From the NCBI GenBank assembly GCA_016872775.1, contig VGZA01000021.1:24126-88125 (forward strand): DNA of 64,000 bases, given 5' to 3'. Under the pieces are notes generated by a model. It was not told the origin of the DNA and did no database searches. It saw only the letters and a program-made list of their open reading frames with translations. A program made the translations under genes and the position numbers. The stretch comes from Planctomycetota bacterium. Lineage in GTDB: Bacteria; Planctomycetota; Planctomycetia; Pirellulales; Pirellulaceae. This document shows positions 8,403 to 16,231 of the stretch, in pieces. Numbering within the stretch: position 1 is the stretch's first letter; each line of letters opens with the position of its first letter.

Positions 8403-10004
8403 TCACGGCGGTTCGTCCCGCATCGATACCACTGACCATCGCAGTGTCGCTTGTCCGTTGCTTGTGCCCCCACTGTCGGTCGACAACGGCTCGTATAGCG
8501 TATCTGGCCCCTTTTTCCAATGGTAATTCAGCGCCGTATCGGGAGGCTCGAACTTGATCGAAGGGGCCGTTTCCAATCCGTAGTTACTTTCCAGCCAGAC
8601 GGGAAAGTAGTCTGTTCCTTCGATGAGTTTCACGTCGTTAAATTCGTCCACGCGATCCTCCCACCATTTGTCGCTTTGATTGAACTCAAGCCGTGGCAAC
8701 ACCTGAAATTCCTGGGTGACCAGACGGCCCTTGAGCGAGAATGCCGTCGTCGATTGGCCTGCGACCGGACAACGGAACGCTGCCCCCACAAACATCAACC
8801 CGCGCAGGCTCACCCGGGCGCCGTCCACGACGGTCGCATTGCCGCTCACTGCTAGCGTTGGCAACCGCAGCGGGACCGTCGAATCCGCCAGCGGCATCAT
8901 GAATGCGGCTTCGAGATCGCTGGTTCCCGAGGCAAACGTTACATTCCCAAGTCCGACAATGGTGCCGCGAACCGTCACATTGGCACCGATCGTCAGGTCG
9001 GTCGTCGCGACGCATAGTCCCAGCGGATTGGCCGCCGGATCGGGCTGAATCGTCGTATTCTGCAGCAGGGATGGCAATACGACCGCGGAATAGAGCGGCC
9101 CCGCGGGATAAATTCGGTAAGAAATATGGCCGCTGTTCAGCCCATAATCGGACAGTTGGGATGCATGCGTGTCCAAGGTTCTGTCGTTGACGGTGACCCG
9201 CAAGGTGTTCGTTACCAGCGCCAGCGTCAGGAGGTCCGTCAGGGCCACGGGCAAGGTCACTGACTGTGAAAACGGACGGAAGTCGGGCAAGCCCGCCGCT
9301 CGCATCTTTCGCAGGTCCCTCAGGTATTTTTTCTTCGAGTCGATGGCTCCCCCGTCGGGACCGCAGATCGTCAATGGCGACCGGATGCGGGTCGGCCCGT
9401 CGATATGTAAAGGAAATTCGACATGAAATTGGTTCGCGATCCCGCTGGCGTACTGGTAGACGCGATACGATTGCTGATCGGACCAGCCCGGCGGTTCGGC
9501 GGGAGTTTTTTCGGGTACGAGTTGTACGACGGTGCGGATGGCATGCGTGGCTCGCAGCCGGATATCGGTTTCGTCGATGACCGTCGCCGAAGCCAGAATG
9601 GTGACGCGGTACGGTTGATATGCGTATTCCGGATGCGCGGCGTTGATGCGGCTGTCTCCCGCAGTGTAACGGATCGCATAGGACTGATCCTTGCTCCACG
9701 AACCGTGAACAGTGAACTCGTTACCGGATACAAATCCAGGCCAGCTGCCGTCCTGAATCGACCGCAGTGCCAGGCTGGTTGCCTGCATCGCGGCCAGCCG
9801 CGCGGATTGGGCGCGCGACGAGTTTTTCTGGATCAGTGCGCTGGTAAGCTGGGAGCGCGCCATGCTGTATGCCAGGCCGATCGCAATGGCGAACAACCCC
9901 AACATCAACAGCAGCGCAGCGCCTCTGCGGCGCCGCGCCGGGATCGTTCGGTGTATCGGACCAGGAAGGTGTTCCAAGCAGCGGACGGACGGCATGAGTT
10001 TCAT
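8403..10004 (-). CDS. GspK/PilX-like pilus assembly protein
   Basis: This 533-residue protein has a basic N-terminus and then GAALLLMLGLFAIAIGLAYS (about 24-43), a pseudopilin-like hydrophobic helix after RRRRG that lacks glutamate at +5, as GspK proteins do. The remainder is a large extracytoplasmic domain, mostly beta-rich, with a stretch of short hydrophobic turns (about 340-460) that could form a beta-helix. A much longer frame reaching 10448 was rejected: the ATG at 10004 overlaps the upstream stop codon as ATGA and precedes the basic/hydrophobic segment. GspK forms the pseudopilus tip with I and J. The long domain does not show the usual GspK core clearly, so PilX-like is an equal description. 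Confidence 0.68.
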   Translation of the reverse strand: MKLMPSVRCLEHLPGPIHRTIPARRRRGAALLLMLGLFAIAIGLAYSMARSQLTSALIQKNSSRAQSARLAAMQATSLALRSIQDGSWPGFVSGNEFTVHGSWSKDQSYAIRYTAGDSRINAAHPEYAYQPYRVTILASATVIDETDIRLRATHAIRTVVQLVPEKTPAEPPGWSDQQSYRVYQYASGIANQFHVEFPLHIDGPTRIRSPLTICGPDGGAIDSKKKYLRDLRKMRAAGLPDFRPFSQSVTLPVALTDLLTLALVTNTLRVTVNDRTLDTHASQLSDYGLNSGHISYRIYPAGPLYSAVVLPSLLQNTTIQPDPAANPLGLCVATTDLTIGANVTVRGTIVGLGNVTFASGTSDLEAAFMMPLADSTVPLRLPTLAVSGNATVVDGARVSLRGLMFVGAAFRCPVAGQSTTAFSLKGRLVTQEFQVLPRLEFNQSDKWWEDRVDEFNDVKLIEGTDYFPVWLESNYGLETAPSIKFEPPDTALNYHWKKGPDTLYEPLSTDSGGTSNGQATLRWSVVSMRDEPP

Positions 10005-10873
10005 CGCGAAATCACGTAATAGAGGGCTACGGAATCCAGGAGCGGAAACAGCGCCGCATCGGCGGATGTGGCATCTTCGGTGAGTTGCAACTCGATCCGG
10101 CACCAGACCTGCCGCAGCCCGGTCTTGCGGGAATACAAATCCTGCGGCCAGCCCAGTTGACGCCAATTCAGGTAGGTCTGCGAGGCGACGTCCGAATTGC
10201 GATATCCTTGCAACGCTTCGGTCGAGGGCCGCAAACGGGTCTCGAAACGCAGATTGCCCCGCGAACCGCTCGACGACGAACTGACGCGCAGCAACGACGT
10301 AAGCTCGTGGCGCGTCGCGGACGGCCCGTTTTTGAAACTGGCAAGCAGCGCCACCCACCCCTGTTCGTCGTCCAGCGACGGGACGGTCGAGTTGTCGCCG
10401 GGCAGCGTGATTTCGAGCAGTTGATTCGGAGCACTGGGCGACGGGCAAAACACCGTCAATTCGCCGACCCTCGGTAGTCCCGCCGCATCCGCGGGTGTGC
10501 CGCCGGGCGGATCCCAGACCACGGCCGTGTCGGGAAACAGGTAGGCCCCGTCCACCGCCGCAATGCTGATAATCCCTGGAAAGGCCTCGCTGGCATGTGC
10601 CCGTCGCATCGCACGCTCAATACGCTCCAGGCAGACGCGTCCGTGCTGCACGATTTCGGAACTTGTTTGCGAAAACTCGTGGGCGTTGCGCACCGTGGCG
10701 GCGAGCATCGCCACTCCCGCGGCGATCATCACGGTGATGACACTCGCGGCCAGCAGTTCAATCAGCGTCACACCGCGGGACGAAATCCGCGCGGTTCGCG
10801 GGCGGTGCCGCGTGGTTCGCAGCTCCGGCAGCATTTTTTTCGACCACCACCGATCAGTTGCTCTTGGGCACAT
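10001..10873 (-). CDS. GspJ/PilW-like minor pseudopilin
   Basis: The prepilin motif is SRG then VTLIELLAASVITVMIAAGVA, with glutamate at +5 and a leader of about 34 residues. The helix continues into an amphipathic stretch (IVQHGRVCLERIERAMRRA) typical of GspJ/PilW proteins, and then a beta-rich globular domain to residue 290. Start choice is open. The ATG at 10873 overlaps the upstream gene by 20 bases; the ATG at 10834 would give a shorter, more typical leader and leave 19 bases between the genes. The downstream K-like gene overlaps its stop by ATGA, so the two are likely translated together and assemble in one tip complex. Confidence 0.82.
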   Translation of the reverse strand: MCPRATDRWWSKKMLPELRTTRHRPRTARISSRGVTLIELLAASVITVMIAAGVAMLAATVRNAHEFSQTSSEIVQHGRVCLERIERAMRRAHASEAFPGIISIAAVDGAYLFPDTAVVWDPPGGTPADAAGLPRVGELTVFCPSPSAPNQLLEITLPGDNSTVPSLDDEQGWVALLASFKNGPSATRHELTSLLRVSSSSSGSRGNLRFETRLRPSTEALQGYRNSDVASQTYLNWRQLGWPQDLYSRKTGLRQVWCRIELQLTEDATSADAALFPLLDSVALYYVISR

Positions 10874-11498
10874 GGTTCACCGCTCGTCGCAACTCCGCAA
10901 GGATCGTCCGCGAACCGTCGGGTCGACTTCGGAATAGTCGAACTTCCAGCATCCGGTGATAGCTCGGGGCATCCTGCGGAGTGAGTGAATTCGCGTCCGC
11001 CACATAGAACAGATTGGTTTCCACCTGCCAGCCCGCGAAATAGTCGGAGGGAATCGCGAAATTCGGATGCCGATCGACGACGGCCGAGGATCCGCCCGTC
11101 CCGAGCAACTGTCCCCATCGATCGACGAGGGGTGACTCGACGCGCGGCGTGCGGTGGTCACCATCCTGTTTGCCGGCAAAATCGTCGAGGTCGGTCCAGT
11201 CTGCCCGGGGGCCGTCGACTGCCGTGCCTAACGGTTCGGAAAGCACATTGTTCGGATCCGCGACGGTGGCCTGCGGGTCGGCGAACGGTAGCCCTGACGC
11301 TTCATCGAGGTATTGCGAAGCGATGCCGCGGGCCAGCATCTCGTCCCATGCCTGGTTCGTCGATTCAACCGCCGCCTGCGTCGCCAGCAACAAGGACGCG
11401 CCGACTACCGCCAGCATCGCCAGCGCCGCCATGCATTCGATCAGGGTCATCCCGGATCGCGTCTTGCCCTTACCACGCGACATCGATAGCAGGATCAC
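10854..11498 (-). CDS. GspI/PilV-like minor pseudopilin, first gene of the pilus/secretion operon
   Basis: This 214-residue protein has a short basic leader (RGKGKTRSG) and the prepilin motif MTLIECMAALAMLAVVGASL, with glutamate at +5. The globular domain begins with the GspI-like RGIASQYLDE segment. The start is GTG at 11498, backed by AGAGG 6 bases upstream; an internal ATG lies 15 bases further in. Eighteen bases separate this start from a U-tract and strong hairpin in the leader, so expression of the whole operon may depend on read-through. Nothing upstream on this strand encodes the ATPase, platform or major pilin that usually precede gspHIJK. Confidence 0.82.
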   Translation of the reverse strand: MILLSMSRGKGKTRSGMTLIECMAALAMLAVVGASLLLATQAAVESTNQAWDEMLARGIASQYLDEASGLPFADPQATVADPNNVLSEPLGTAVDGPRADWTDLDDFAGKQDGDHRTPRVESPLVDRWGQLLGTGGSSAVVDRHPNFAIPSDYFAGWQVETNLFYVADANSLTPQDAPSYHRMLEVRLFRSRPDGSRTILAELRRAVNHVPKSN

Positions 11499-11516
11499 GT
11501 GCGGCCTCTGAATGCG

Positions 11517-11567
11517 AAAAAGAAAAAACGCGGCGGGTCCCTCGAGCTCCCAACTCCGCCCGCCGCG
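11517..11567 (-). terminator. Intrinsic-terminator-like hairpin in the leader of the pilus operon (possible attenuator)
   Basis: On the minus strand a perfect 9-bp GC stem (11567-11559 with 11537-11529, CGCGGCGGG/CCCGCCGCG) encloses a 21-base loop. It is followed at once by TTTTTTCTTTTT (11528-11517). This is a textbook rho-independent terminator placed downstream of a promoter-like sequence and 18 bases before the first start codon of the operon. No minus-strand gene lies upstream that it could be terminating, so an attenuator role is more likely than simple termination. Confidence 0.72.
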
Positions 11568-11609
11568 CCAAACATACTGTTCTCTCCCCAGGGACCAGCA
11601 TGCAGAAAA

Positions 11610-11637
11610 ACCATAGGTCGATCGCGGGAAGAGTCAA
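11610..11637 (-). promoter_or_regulatory. Candidate sigma70-type promoter of the pilus/secretion operon
   Basis: Minus strand: -35 TTGACT (11637-11632), 16-base spacer, -10 TATGGT (11615-11610). Transcription would begin near 11603 and give a leader of about 105 bases that contains the hairpin at 11529-11567. The match is 5/6 at -35 and 4/6 at -10. It is the best candidate seen in the 11499-11882 intergenic stretch for this strand. Confidence 0.42.
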
Positions 11638-11846
11638 ATCGCCGGGGCCAACTGCCGATCCTCCCGGCCGCGGGCCCGATCGATGTTGCCTTCGCGAAAC
11701 GGCTCGAGCCACTTTTCGCAACGTGGTGCGTTTCCCCAACACGCGGCAGTTCAGCGGCTCTTCCGCAAAACCGGCGAAGAGCCAATTCCGCGGAGCAACA
11801 TCGTCACGGGAGAGTCCTGCACCGAATTTTCCCGTACCAAACCACG

Positions 11847-11876
11847 CTGACATCCGCGTTCCTTCGTGGTTATCAT
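11847..11876 (+). promoter_or_regulatory. Candidate promoter of the phosphodiesterase-family gene, placed for a leaderless mRNA
   Basis: CTGACA (11847-11852) and TATCAT (11871-11876) match the sigma70 hexamers 5/6 each, with an 18-base spacer. Seven bases after the -10 is the GTG at 11883, the proposed start codon, and no Shine-Dalgarno sequence precedes it. Promoter and start codon therefore fit a transcript that begins at or next to the initiation codon. Confidence 0.45.
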
Positions 11877-11882
11877 ACGGCA

Positions 11883-13268
11883 GTGCAATCGATCGTCGTC
11901 ATCAACGTTGTCGGACTCACCTCGGATCTGATCGGCCCGGACATGCCGCGGGTCGCTGAATTCGCGCGACGCAGCGCAATCGCTCCGATCGACCCCGTGA
12001 TTCCAGCGGTAACCTGCTCCGTCCAGGCGACTTACCTCACCGGCCGCTGGCCGTCCGAACATGGGATCGTCGGCAATGGCTGGTATTTTCGCGATGAATG
12101 CGAAGTCCGCTTCTGGCGCCAATCCAACCGGTTGGTGGCCGGTGACAAGCTCTGGGACGAGGCCAAACAGCGCGACCGCAAGTTCTCCTGTGCCAATCTC
12201 TTCTGGTGGTACAACATGTACTCGACGGTCGATGTCAGCGTCACACCGCGACCGATGTACCCCTGTGACGGCAGGAAAATCCCCGATATTCATACGCATC
12301 CGGCCGGCCTGCGGGACGAGTTGCAGCGCGAACTGGGAACGTTCCCGCTATTTCAGTTCTGGGGTCCGGCTACGAACATTGCCTCCTCGCAATGGATCGC
12401 CGACGCCGCGAAACGCGTGATCGATCAATTCGCTCCCACCATGTCGCTCGTGTACCTGCCGCACCTCGATTACTGCCTGCAACGGCTCGGCCCCAATCCG
12501 ATCAGCAACGCGGCCGAACTGCGGCAGATCGACCAGGTCATCGGCTCGCTGATCGATTTCTGCGCAACGCGCGGCGCCACGGTGGTTTTACTCAGCGAGT
12601 ACGGAATTACGGCCGTCGCGCGCCCGGTCCATCTCAACCGTGTACTGCGACAGGCCGGTTTACTCACCGTCCGCGCAGAACTCGGGCGCGAATTGCTGGA
12701 TGCCGGAGCCAGTCGCGCTTTTGCTGTCGCCGATCACCAGGTTGCCCATATTTATGTCAACGATAGGTCCTCGCTGGACGCGGTTCGCACGCTGATTCAG
12801 AACACGCCCGGCGTCGACCGCGTCTATGACCAGGCAGCCGCCAAAGAAATTCACCTCAACCACCCGCGGGCTGGCGACCTGATCGCACTGTCCGAGCCGG
12901 ATGCCTGGTTTACGTATTACTACTGGCTCGACGAGTCACGGCAACCCGACTTCGCGCCAACGGTCGACATCCATCGCAAGCCGGGTTACGATCCGGCCGA
13001 GTTGTTTATCGATCCGCGTCTCAAATTCCCGCGGCTCAAGATCGCGGCGAAACTGCTGCGGAAGAAGCTCGGATTCCGCTATCGGATGGACGTAATTCCG
13101 ACCAGCGGTGAGCTCGTACGCGGCTCCCACGGCCTTCCCGCCGCCTCCCCGCGGAACGCACCGATCTTCATTTCCCCTCGTAAAGACCTGGTCCCAGGCG
13201 AACCACTGCCACCAGTCGCCATCCGACAACTGCTGCTGGATCATATCTTCCATTCGCCAAAGTCGTAA
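11883..13268 (+). CDS. Alkaline phosphatase superfamily protein (type I phosphodiesterase/nucleotide pyrophosphatase-like)
   Basis: This 461-residue protein opens with a beta strand (IVVINVVGLTSDLI) where the first metal-binding aspartate of the fold is expected. It then carries PAVTCSVQATYLTGRWPSEH, matching the nucleophile-Thr region of phosphodiesterases of this superfamily. Later metal-site candidates are YLPHLDYCLQRLGP (about 194-207) and VLLSEYGIT (about 237-245). The region 382-440 is basic (KIAAKLLRKKLGFRYR), and GSHGL near 415 supplies a late histidine. No signal peptide is seen, so it is probably cytoplasmic. A longer frame to 11499 was rejected because its first 128 residues are low-complexity and overlap the pilus promoter region. 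The substrate is unknown; phosphodiester or nucleotide hydrolysis is inferred. Confidence 0.8.
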   Translation: MQSIVVINVVGLTSDLIGPDMPRVAEFARRSAIAPIDPVIPAVTCSVQATYLTGRWPSEHGIVGNGWYFRDECEVRFWRQSNRLVAGDKLWDEAKQRDRKFSCANLFWWYNMYSTVDVSVTPRPMYPCDGRKIPDIHTHPAGLRDELQRELGTFPLFQFWGPATNIASSQWIADAAKRVIDQFAPTMSLVYLPHLDYCLQRLGPNPISNAAELRQIDQVIGSLIDFCATRGATVVLLSEYGITAVARPVHLNRVLRQAGLLTVRAELGRELLDAGASRAFAVADHQVAHIYVNDRSSLDAVRTLIQNTPGVDRVYDQAAAKEIHLNHPRAGDLIALSEPDAWFTYYYWLDESRQPDFAPTVDIHRKPGYDPAELFIDPRLKFPRLKIAAKLLRKKLGFRYRMDVIPTSGELVRGSHGLPAASPRNAPIFISPRKDLVPGEPLPPVAIRQLLLDHIFHSPKS

Positions 13269-13269
13269 A

Positions 13270-13285
13270 ACGAAACTTGTTTCGT
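13270..13285. repeat. Short inverted repeat, copy 1 of a pair flanking 13286-13408
   Basis: ACGAAACTTGTTTCGT lies 1 base after the phosphodiesterase stop. It can fold as a small hairpin with a tiny loop. The same 14-base core recurs in opposite orientation at 13409-13426. The stretch between the copies (about 120 bases) contains no convincing gene. Confidence 0.5.
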
Positions 13286-13408
13286 TAGCTCGCGCTACGC
13301 ATTCGCGTGATATCGGGAACTCGAGGCTGATCGCAGACTGGCGACTCTTGCGTCACCAAATTCGCGAAGGCTGGCTCTTCGCTGAGTGCAAACACGTGCC
13401 GCAAACCT

Positions 13409-13426
13409 CTCGAAACAAGTTTCGAG
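13409..13426. repeat. Short inverted repeat, copy 2, directly after the queE stop
   Basis: CTCGAAACAAGTTTCGAG is a hairpin with 8-bp arms beginning 3 bases after the queE stop codon. Its core is the reverse complement of the copy at 13270-13285. No U-tract follows on either strand, so it is not a standard terminator. It may be a member of a dispersed palindromic repeat family. Confidence 0.5.
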
Positions 13427-13429
13427 CTA

Positions 13430-14116
13430 CTACGTGCCTCGTTGGTGTCCGTACCATTCGATCTGCATGCGAGGGCAGTACCGCAGTCCGCGTTCCTGGC
13501 AGAGCGGCCTCAGCCAGTGCCCGATCTCTGCCAGCGCCGAGGCGATGGTTCCCTGCGGCATCAGCAGCACGCGGCCCCGATCCAACTCGGGAAACTGGGA
13601 AAGATACGACTCGATTTCGTCACAGTCGGAATGGCTTTCGACGACGAACTTCAGCTGGTATTCCCGTCCCAGAATTAACCGCCGAATCACGTCCGGCGCA
13701 TGGCGAGTTTGCTCGTGGCGGCGATGCCATTGCGGGTGCGATTCGGCGGCGGGCGTTGAATTGGACAGTTTGGGACTGATCGACATCAGGTCGCACTGAA
13801 CCGGCAGATACAACGTGCCCGCCGTCTCAATCGTCAGGTGCAGTCCTGCAGCGGCCAGGGCTTTGGTCAACGGCAACAGTTCGGCGAAGAGCATCGGCTC
13901 ACCACCGGTGATCACCACGTGCCTCGCCGCATAACCGCGCACCGCATGCACGATTTCGCCGATCGACCAATCCTCTCCTTCGGGCGACCAGGACGTGAAC
14001 GGAGTGTCGCAAAACCGACAACGCAGGTTGCAACCAGAAGCCCGCACGAAGACGCTGGGCGTTCCTGTCAGCAGCCCCTCGCCCTGCCGCGATTCATAGA
14101 TCTCTGCAATTCGCAT
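13430..14116 (-). CDS. queE: 7-carboxy-7-deazaguanine synthase (radical SAM)
   Basis: This enzyme turns 6-carboxytetrahydropterin into 7-carboxy-7-deazaguanine, the ring-contraction step of queuosine synthesis. The radical SAM cluster motif CNLRCRFC gives cysteines 29, 33 and 36. ESRQGEGLLTGTPSVFVR before it is the family start, and VVITGGEP (about 67-74) is the SAM-binding glycine segment. The length of 228 residues is normal for the longer QueE group. GGAAGG precedes the ATG. It is divergent from queF, with 80 bases between them, and queA lies in the same neighbourhood. A 4Fe-4S cluster is required, and Fe-S supply genes lie close by. Confidence 0.95.
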   Translation of the reverse strand: MRIAEIYESRQGEGLLTGTPSVFVRASGCNLRCRFCDTPFTSWSPEGEDWSIGEIVHAVRGYAARHVVITGGEPMLFAELLPLTKALAAAGLHLTIETAGTLYLPVQCDLMSISPKLSNSTPAAESHPQWHRRHEQTRHAPDVIRRLILGREYQLKFVVESHSDCDEIESYLSQFPELDRGRVLLMPQGTIASALAEIGHWLRPLCQERGLRYCPRMQIEWYGHQRGT

Positions 14117-14196
14117 TGCCTTCCGTCCCCACTTCCGCCCAACGCCAATTTACAGAATACTGTCCACTGATCCGTTGAAATACCGGAGGCACTCGA

Positions 14197-14553
14197 ATGG
14201 CACCGCCGCAACGCGACTTGCTAGAAACGTTTCCCAATCAGTTCCCGCAGCGCGATTATCTGATCGAAATCGTCTGCCCCGAGTTCACCTCGGTCTGCCC
14301 GAAAACAGGTCAGCCCGACTTCGGTACCTTGACGATTCGATATACGCCGGACCGGCAATGCGTGGAGTTGAAGAGCCTGAAGATCTACCTGCAGCAGTTC
14401 CGCAATCTGGGGATCTTTTACGAAAACGCAACGAATGAGATTCTCGACGATCTGGTCGCCGCGCTGCAGCCGCGCCGAATCAGCCTGGCAGCGGCTTTCA
14501 CACCCCGGGGCGGTATTTCCACAACGGTTACGGTCACCTACGAAAAAGCGTGA
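14197..14553 (+). CDS. queF: NADPH-dependent 7-cyano-7-deazaguanine reductase (preQ1 synthase), short type
   Basis: This enzyme reduces the nitrile of preQ0 to the amine of preQ1. At 118 residues it is the unimodular type. The catalytic cysteine is Cys34 in [15 protein letters not shown], with the acid Asp41. [14 protein letters not shown] (about 57-70) is the QueF signature that binds NADPH. GGAGG lies 7 bases before the ATG. It is divergently arranged with queE and convergent with the A-type Fe-S carrier gene. No preQ1 riboswitch was recognised in the 80-base gap upstream. Confidence 0.96.
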   Translation: MAPPQRDLLETFPNQFPQRDYLIEIVCPEFTSVCPKTGQPDFGTLTIRYTPDRQCVELKSLKIYLQQFRNLGIFYENATNEILDDLVAALQPRRISLAAAFTPRGGISTTVTVTYEKA

Positions 14554-14581
14554 GCCGCTCGAATTACGCCGCTCGAATTAC
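14554..14581. repeat. Tandem duplication of a 14-base unit between convergent genes
   Basis: GCCGCTCGAATTAC occurs twice in direct tandem (14554-14567 and 14568-14581), starting one base after the queF stop. The second copy covers the stop codon of the Fe-S carrier gene on the other strand, so the carrier's last codons sit inside the repeat. Confidence 0.8.
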
Positions 14582-14910
14582 ACGGAGAACGAACTACCGC
14601 AACCGCAGGTCTTGGTCGCGTTCGGATTCTGGAATTCGTAGCCGCTCTTCTCAAATTGCGTCTTGTAGTCGATCGTCGTGCCGTTGAGCAGCAACGCGCT
14701 GCGCTTGTCGACGACAATCGATACGCCATGGCTTTCAATTTTGTCGTCCATGCTTTCGTCAAACGACTTGTCGAAATGCAGCCGGTAGCCAAACCCGGAG
14801 CATCCTCCCCCTTCGACAGAAACTCGCAAGAACGCATCGGCTTCGATTTTCGCCGTGTCGCGAGCCTTCTTTACTTCTTCCGCAGCCTTTTCCGTCAACG
14901 ATACGATCAT
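14578..14910 (-). CDS. A-type iron-sulfur cluster carrier (HesB/IscA/ErpA family)
   Basis: This 110-residue protein carries the three conserved cysteines of A-type carriers: Cys37 in EGGGCSGFGY, and Cys102 and Cys104 in the terminal CGCG. It accepts 4Fe-4S or 2Fe-2S clusters and hands them to apo-enzymes. AGAGGG lies 8 bases before the ATG at 14910. A TTG two codons earlier is a poorer start. The cysteine desulfurase gene lies 130 bases upstream on the same strand. QueE and NuoI in this window are possible clients. It cannot be told apart as IscA, SufA or ErpA from sequence alone. Confidence 0.93.
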   Translation of the reverse strand: MIVSLTEKAAEEVKKARDTAKIEADAFLRVSVEGGGCSGFGYRLHFDKSFDESMDDKIESHGVSIVVDKRSALLLNGTTIDYKTQFEKSGYEFQNPNATKTCGCGSSFSV

Positions 14911-15040
14911 GGTCAAATCCCTCTCCGTTCAAGACTCAAAACCGATTTTTCACAACCGCATATGTCTAAAATAGTACATCGATCGACATTAGGGAAGGTG
15001 GGATTTTGGGAGGACCTGGAACGCTCGCCGGGCGGTGCGC

Positions 15041-16231
15041 TTACCGGCCAATCAGCGACCGCAGCCGCCGCACGGAATCGGCCACGATTTCGATCGCCTG
15101 ATCGATCTCGGCTTCCGTGGTGAATCGGCTTAAACCAAACCGCAGACTGGCCCGAACGCGGTCATCGGGAACGCCCAAGGCCCGCAAAACGTGGCTCGGT
15201 TCGGGATTGGTCGAGGTGCAAGCACTCCCGCTGGACACCGCCAGGTCCCGCATGCTCATCATCAATGCCTCCCCGTCGACACCGCCAAAGGAACAGTTCA
15301 AGTTGCCTGGCAGTCGCAATCCTGGGGGTTCGAGTGCCGGACCATTCAGGGCGCAGTCGGGAATGCGATCGCACAGGTCGGCGAAGAGCCGGTTCCGCAA
15401 TCCCGCCTGCCGGATCGCCTCCGTTTCCAATTCCTTCTGGGACAATTCCAATGCCCGCGCCAATCCAACGACCAAAGGAACGGGGCAGGTGCCGCTACGG
15501 AACCCGAATTCCTGACCTCCCCCATCAATCTGTGGTTCGATTCGCACGGGGGGGGTGGAGCGGCGGACATACAGGCCACCGATTCCTTTGGGGCCATGGA
15601 TTTTGTGACCGTTGAAACTTAACAAGTCGACTCCCAGTTGTCGGACGTCGACCGGGAGTTTTCCGACGGCCTGGGTGGCATCGGTGTGCACGAGGATTCC
15701 ACGCTGCCGGCATAGTTGTGCTAGTTCCGATAGCGACTGAACGACGCCTATTTCATTGTTCGCGAGCATGACGGTGACGAGCAGCGTGTCGTCGCGCAGC
15801 AACTCGACGAACTGCTCCGTACGGAAACGTCCCGCATCGGCCTGGCCGGCCGGCACCAGCGGCGCGAAAGTGACTTCGAATCCGCGACGCGCGAGTTTCG
15901 CGATCGGATCGAGCACCGACTTGTGCTCGGTCGCCAGCAACACCAGGTGGTTTCCCCGCCTGCGAACGCGCTCCGCAACTCCCCGGATCGCCAGGTTGTT
16001 GCTCTCCGTCGCGCCGCTGGTAAAGACAATTTCCTTGGGAGACGCGTTCAGAATCCGAGCGATGGAAGTTCGCGCCTCATCGACCGCCGCCTGGGCATCC
16101 CAGCCCATCCAATGGCTTGTGCTTCCGGCGTTTCCGTAGTGCTCCGTGAAAAATGGAAGCATCGCTTCGACAACCCGCGGGTCGACCCGCGTCGTGGCAT
16201 GGTTGTCGAGGTAAATCCGGCGGTCGCTCAT
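15041..16231 (-). CDS. Cysteine desulfurase (NifS/IscS class V aminotransferase)
   Basis: This PLP enzyme takes sulfur from cysteine for Fe-S clusters and tRNA thiolation. The 396-residue protein starts [18 protein letters not shown]. The PLP lysine lies in [11 protein letters not shown] and the mobile cysteine loop is [15 protein letters not shown]. Other conserved parts are [12 protein letters not shown] and HTDATQAVG. The ATG at 16231 overlaps the upstream Nudix-like stop as ATGA and replaces a longer frame start at 16270. The short Cys loop without a long insertion fits the IscS/NifS group better than SufS. It is probably co-transcribed with the A-type carrier. Confidence 0.95.
   Translation of the reverse strand: MSDRRIYLDNHATTRVDPRVVEAMLPFFTEHYGNAGSTSHWMGWDAQAAVDEARTSIARILNASPKEIVFTSGATESNNLAIRGVAERVRRRGNHLVLLATEHKSVLDPIAKLARRGFEVTFAPLVPAGQADAGRFRTEQFVELLRDDTLLVTVMLANNEIGVVQSLSELAQLCRQRGILVHTDATQAVGKLPVDVRQLGVDLLSFNGHKIHGPKGIGGLYVRRSTPPVRIEPQIDGGGQEFGFRSGTCPVPLVVGLARALELSQKELETEAIRQAGLRNRLFADLCDRIPDCALNGPALEPPGLRLPGNLNCSFGGVDGEALMMSMRDLAVSSGSACTSTNPEPSHVLRALGVPDDRVRASLRFGLSRFTTEAEIDQAIEIVADSVRRLRSLIGR

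Noticed and set aside
8403..10448. 681-codon version of the GspK/PilX-like gene
   Set aside because: The extra N-terminal part overlaps the GspJ-like gene in full; the ATG at 10004 overlaps the upstream stop and precedes the membrane helix.
11499..11882. N-terminal extension of the phosphodiesterase frame
   Set aside because: Low-complexity residues over a promoter and terminator-like hairpin; the conserved domain begins at the GTG at 11883.
14117..14196. Possible preQ1 riboswitch upstream of queF
   Set aside because: The gap is only 80 bases and shows neither the C-rich loop/A-rich tail of class I nor a class II core.
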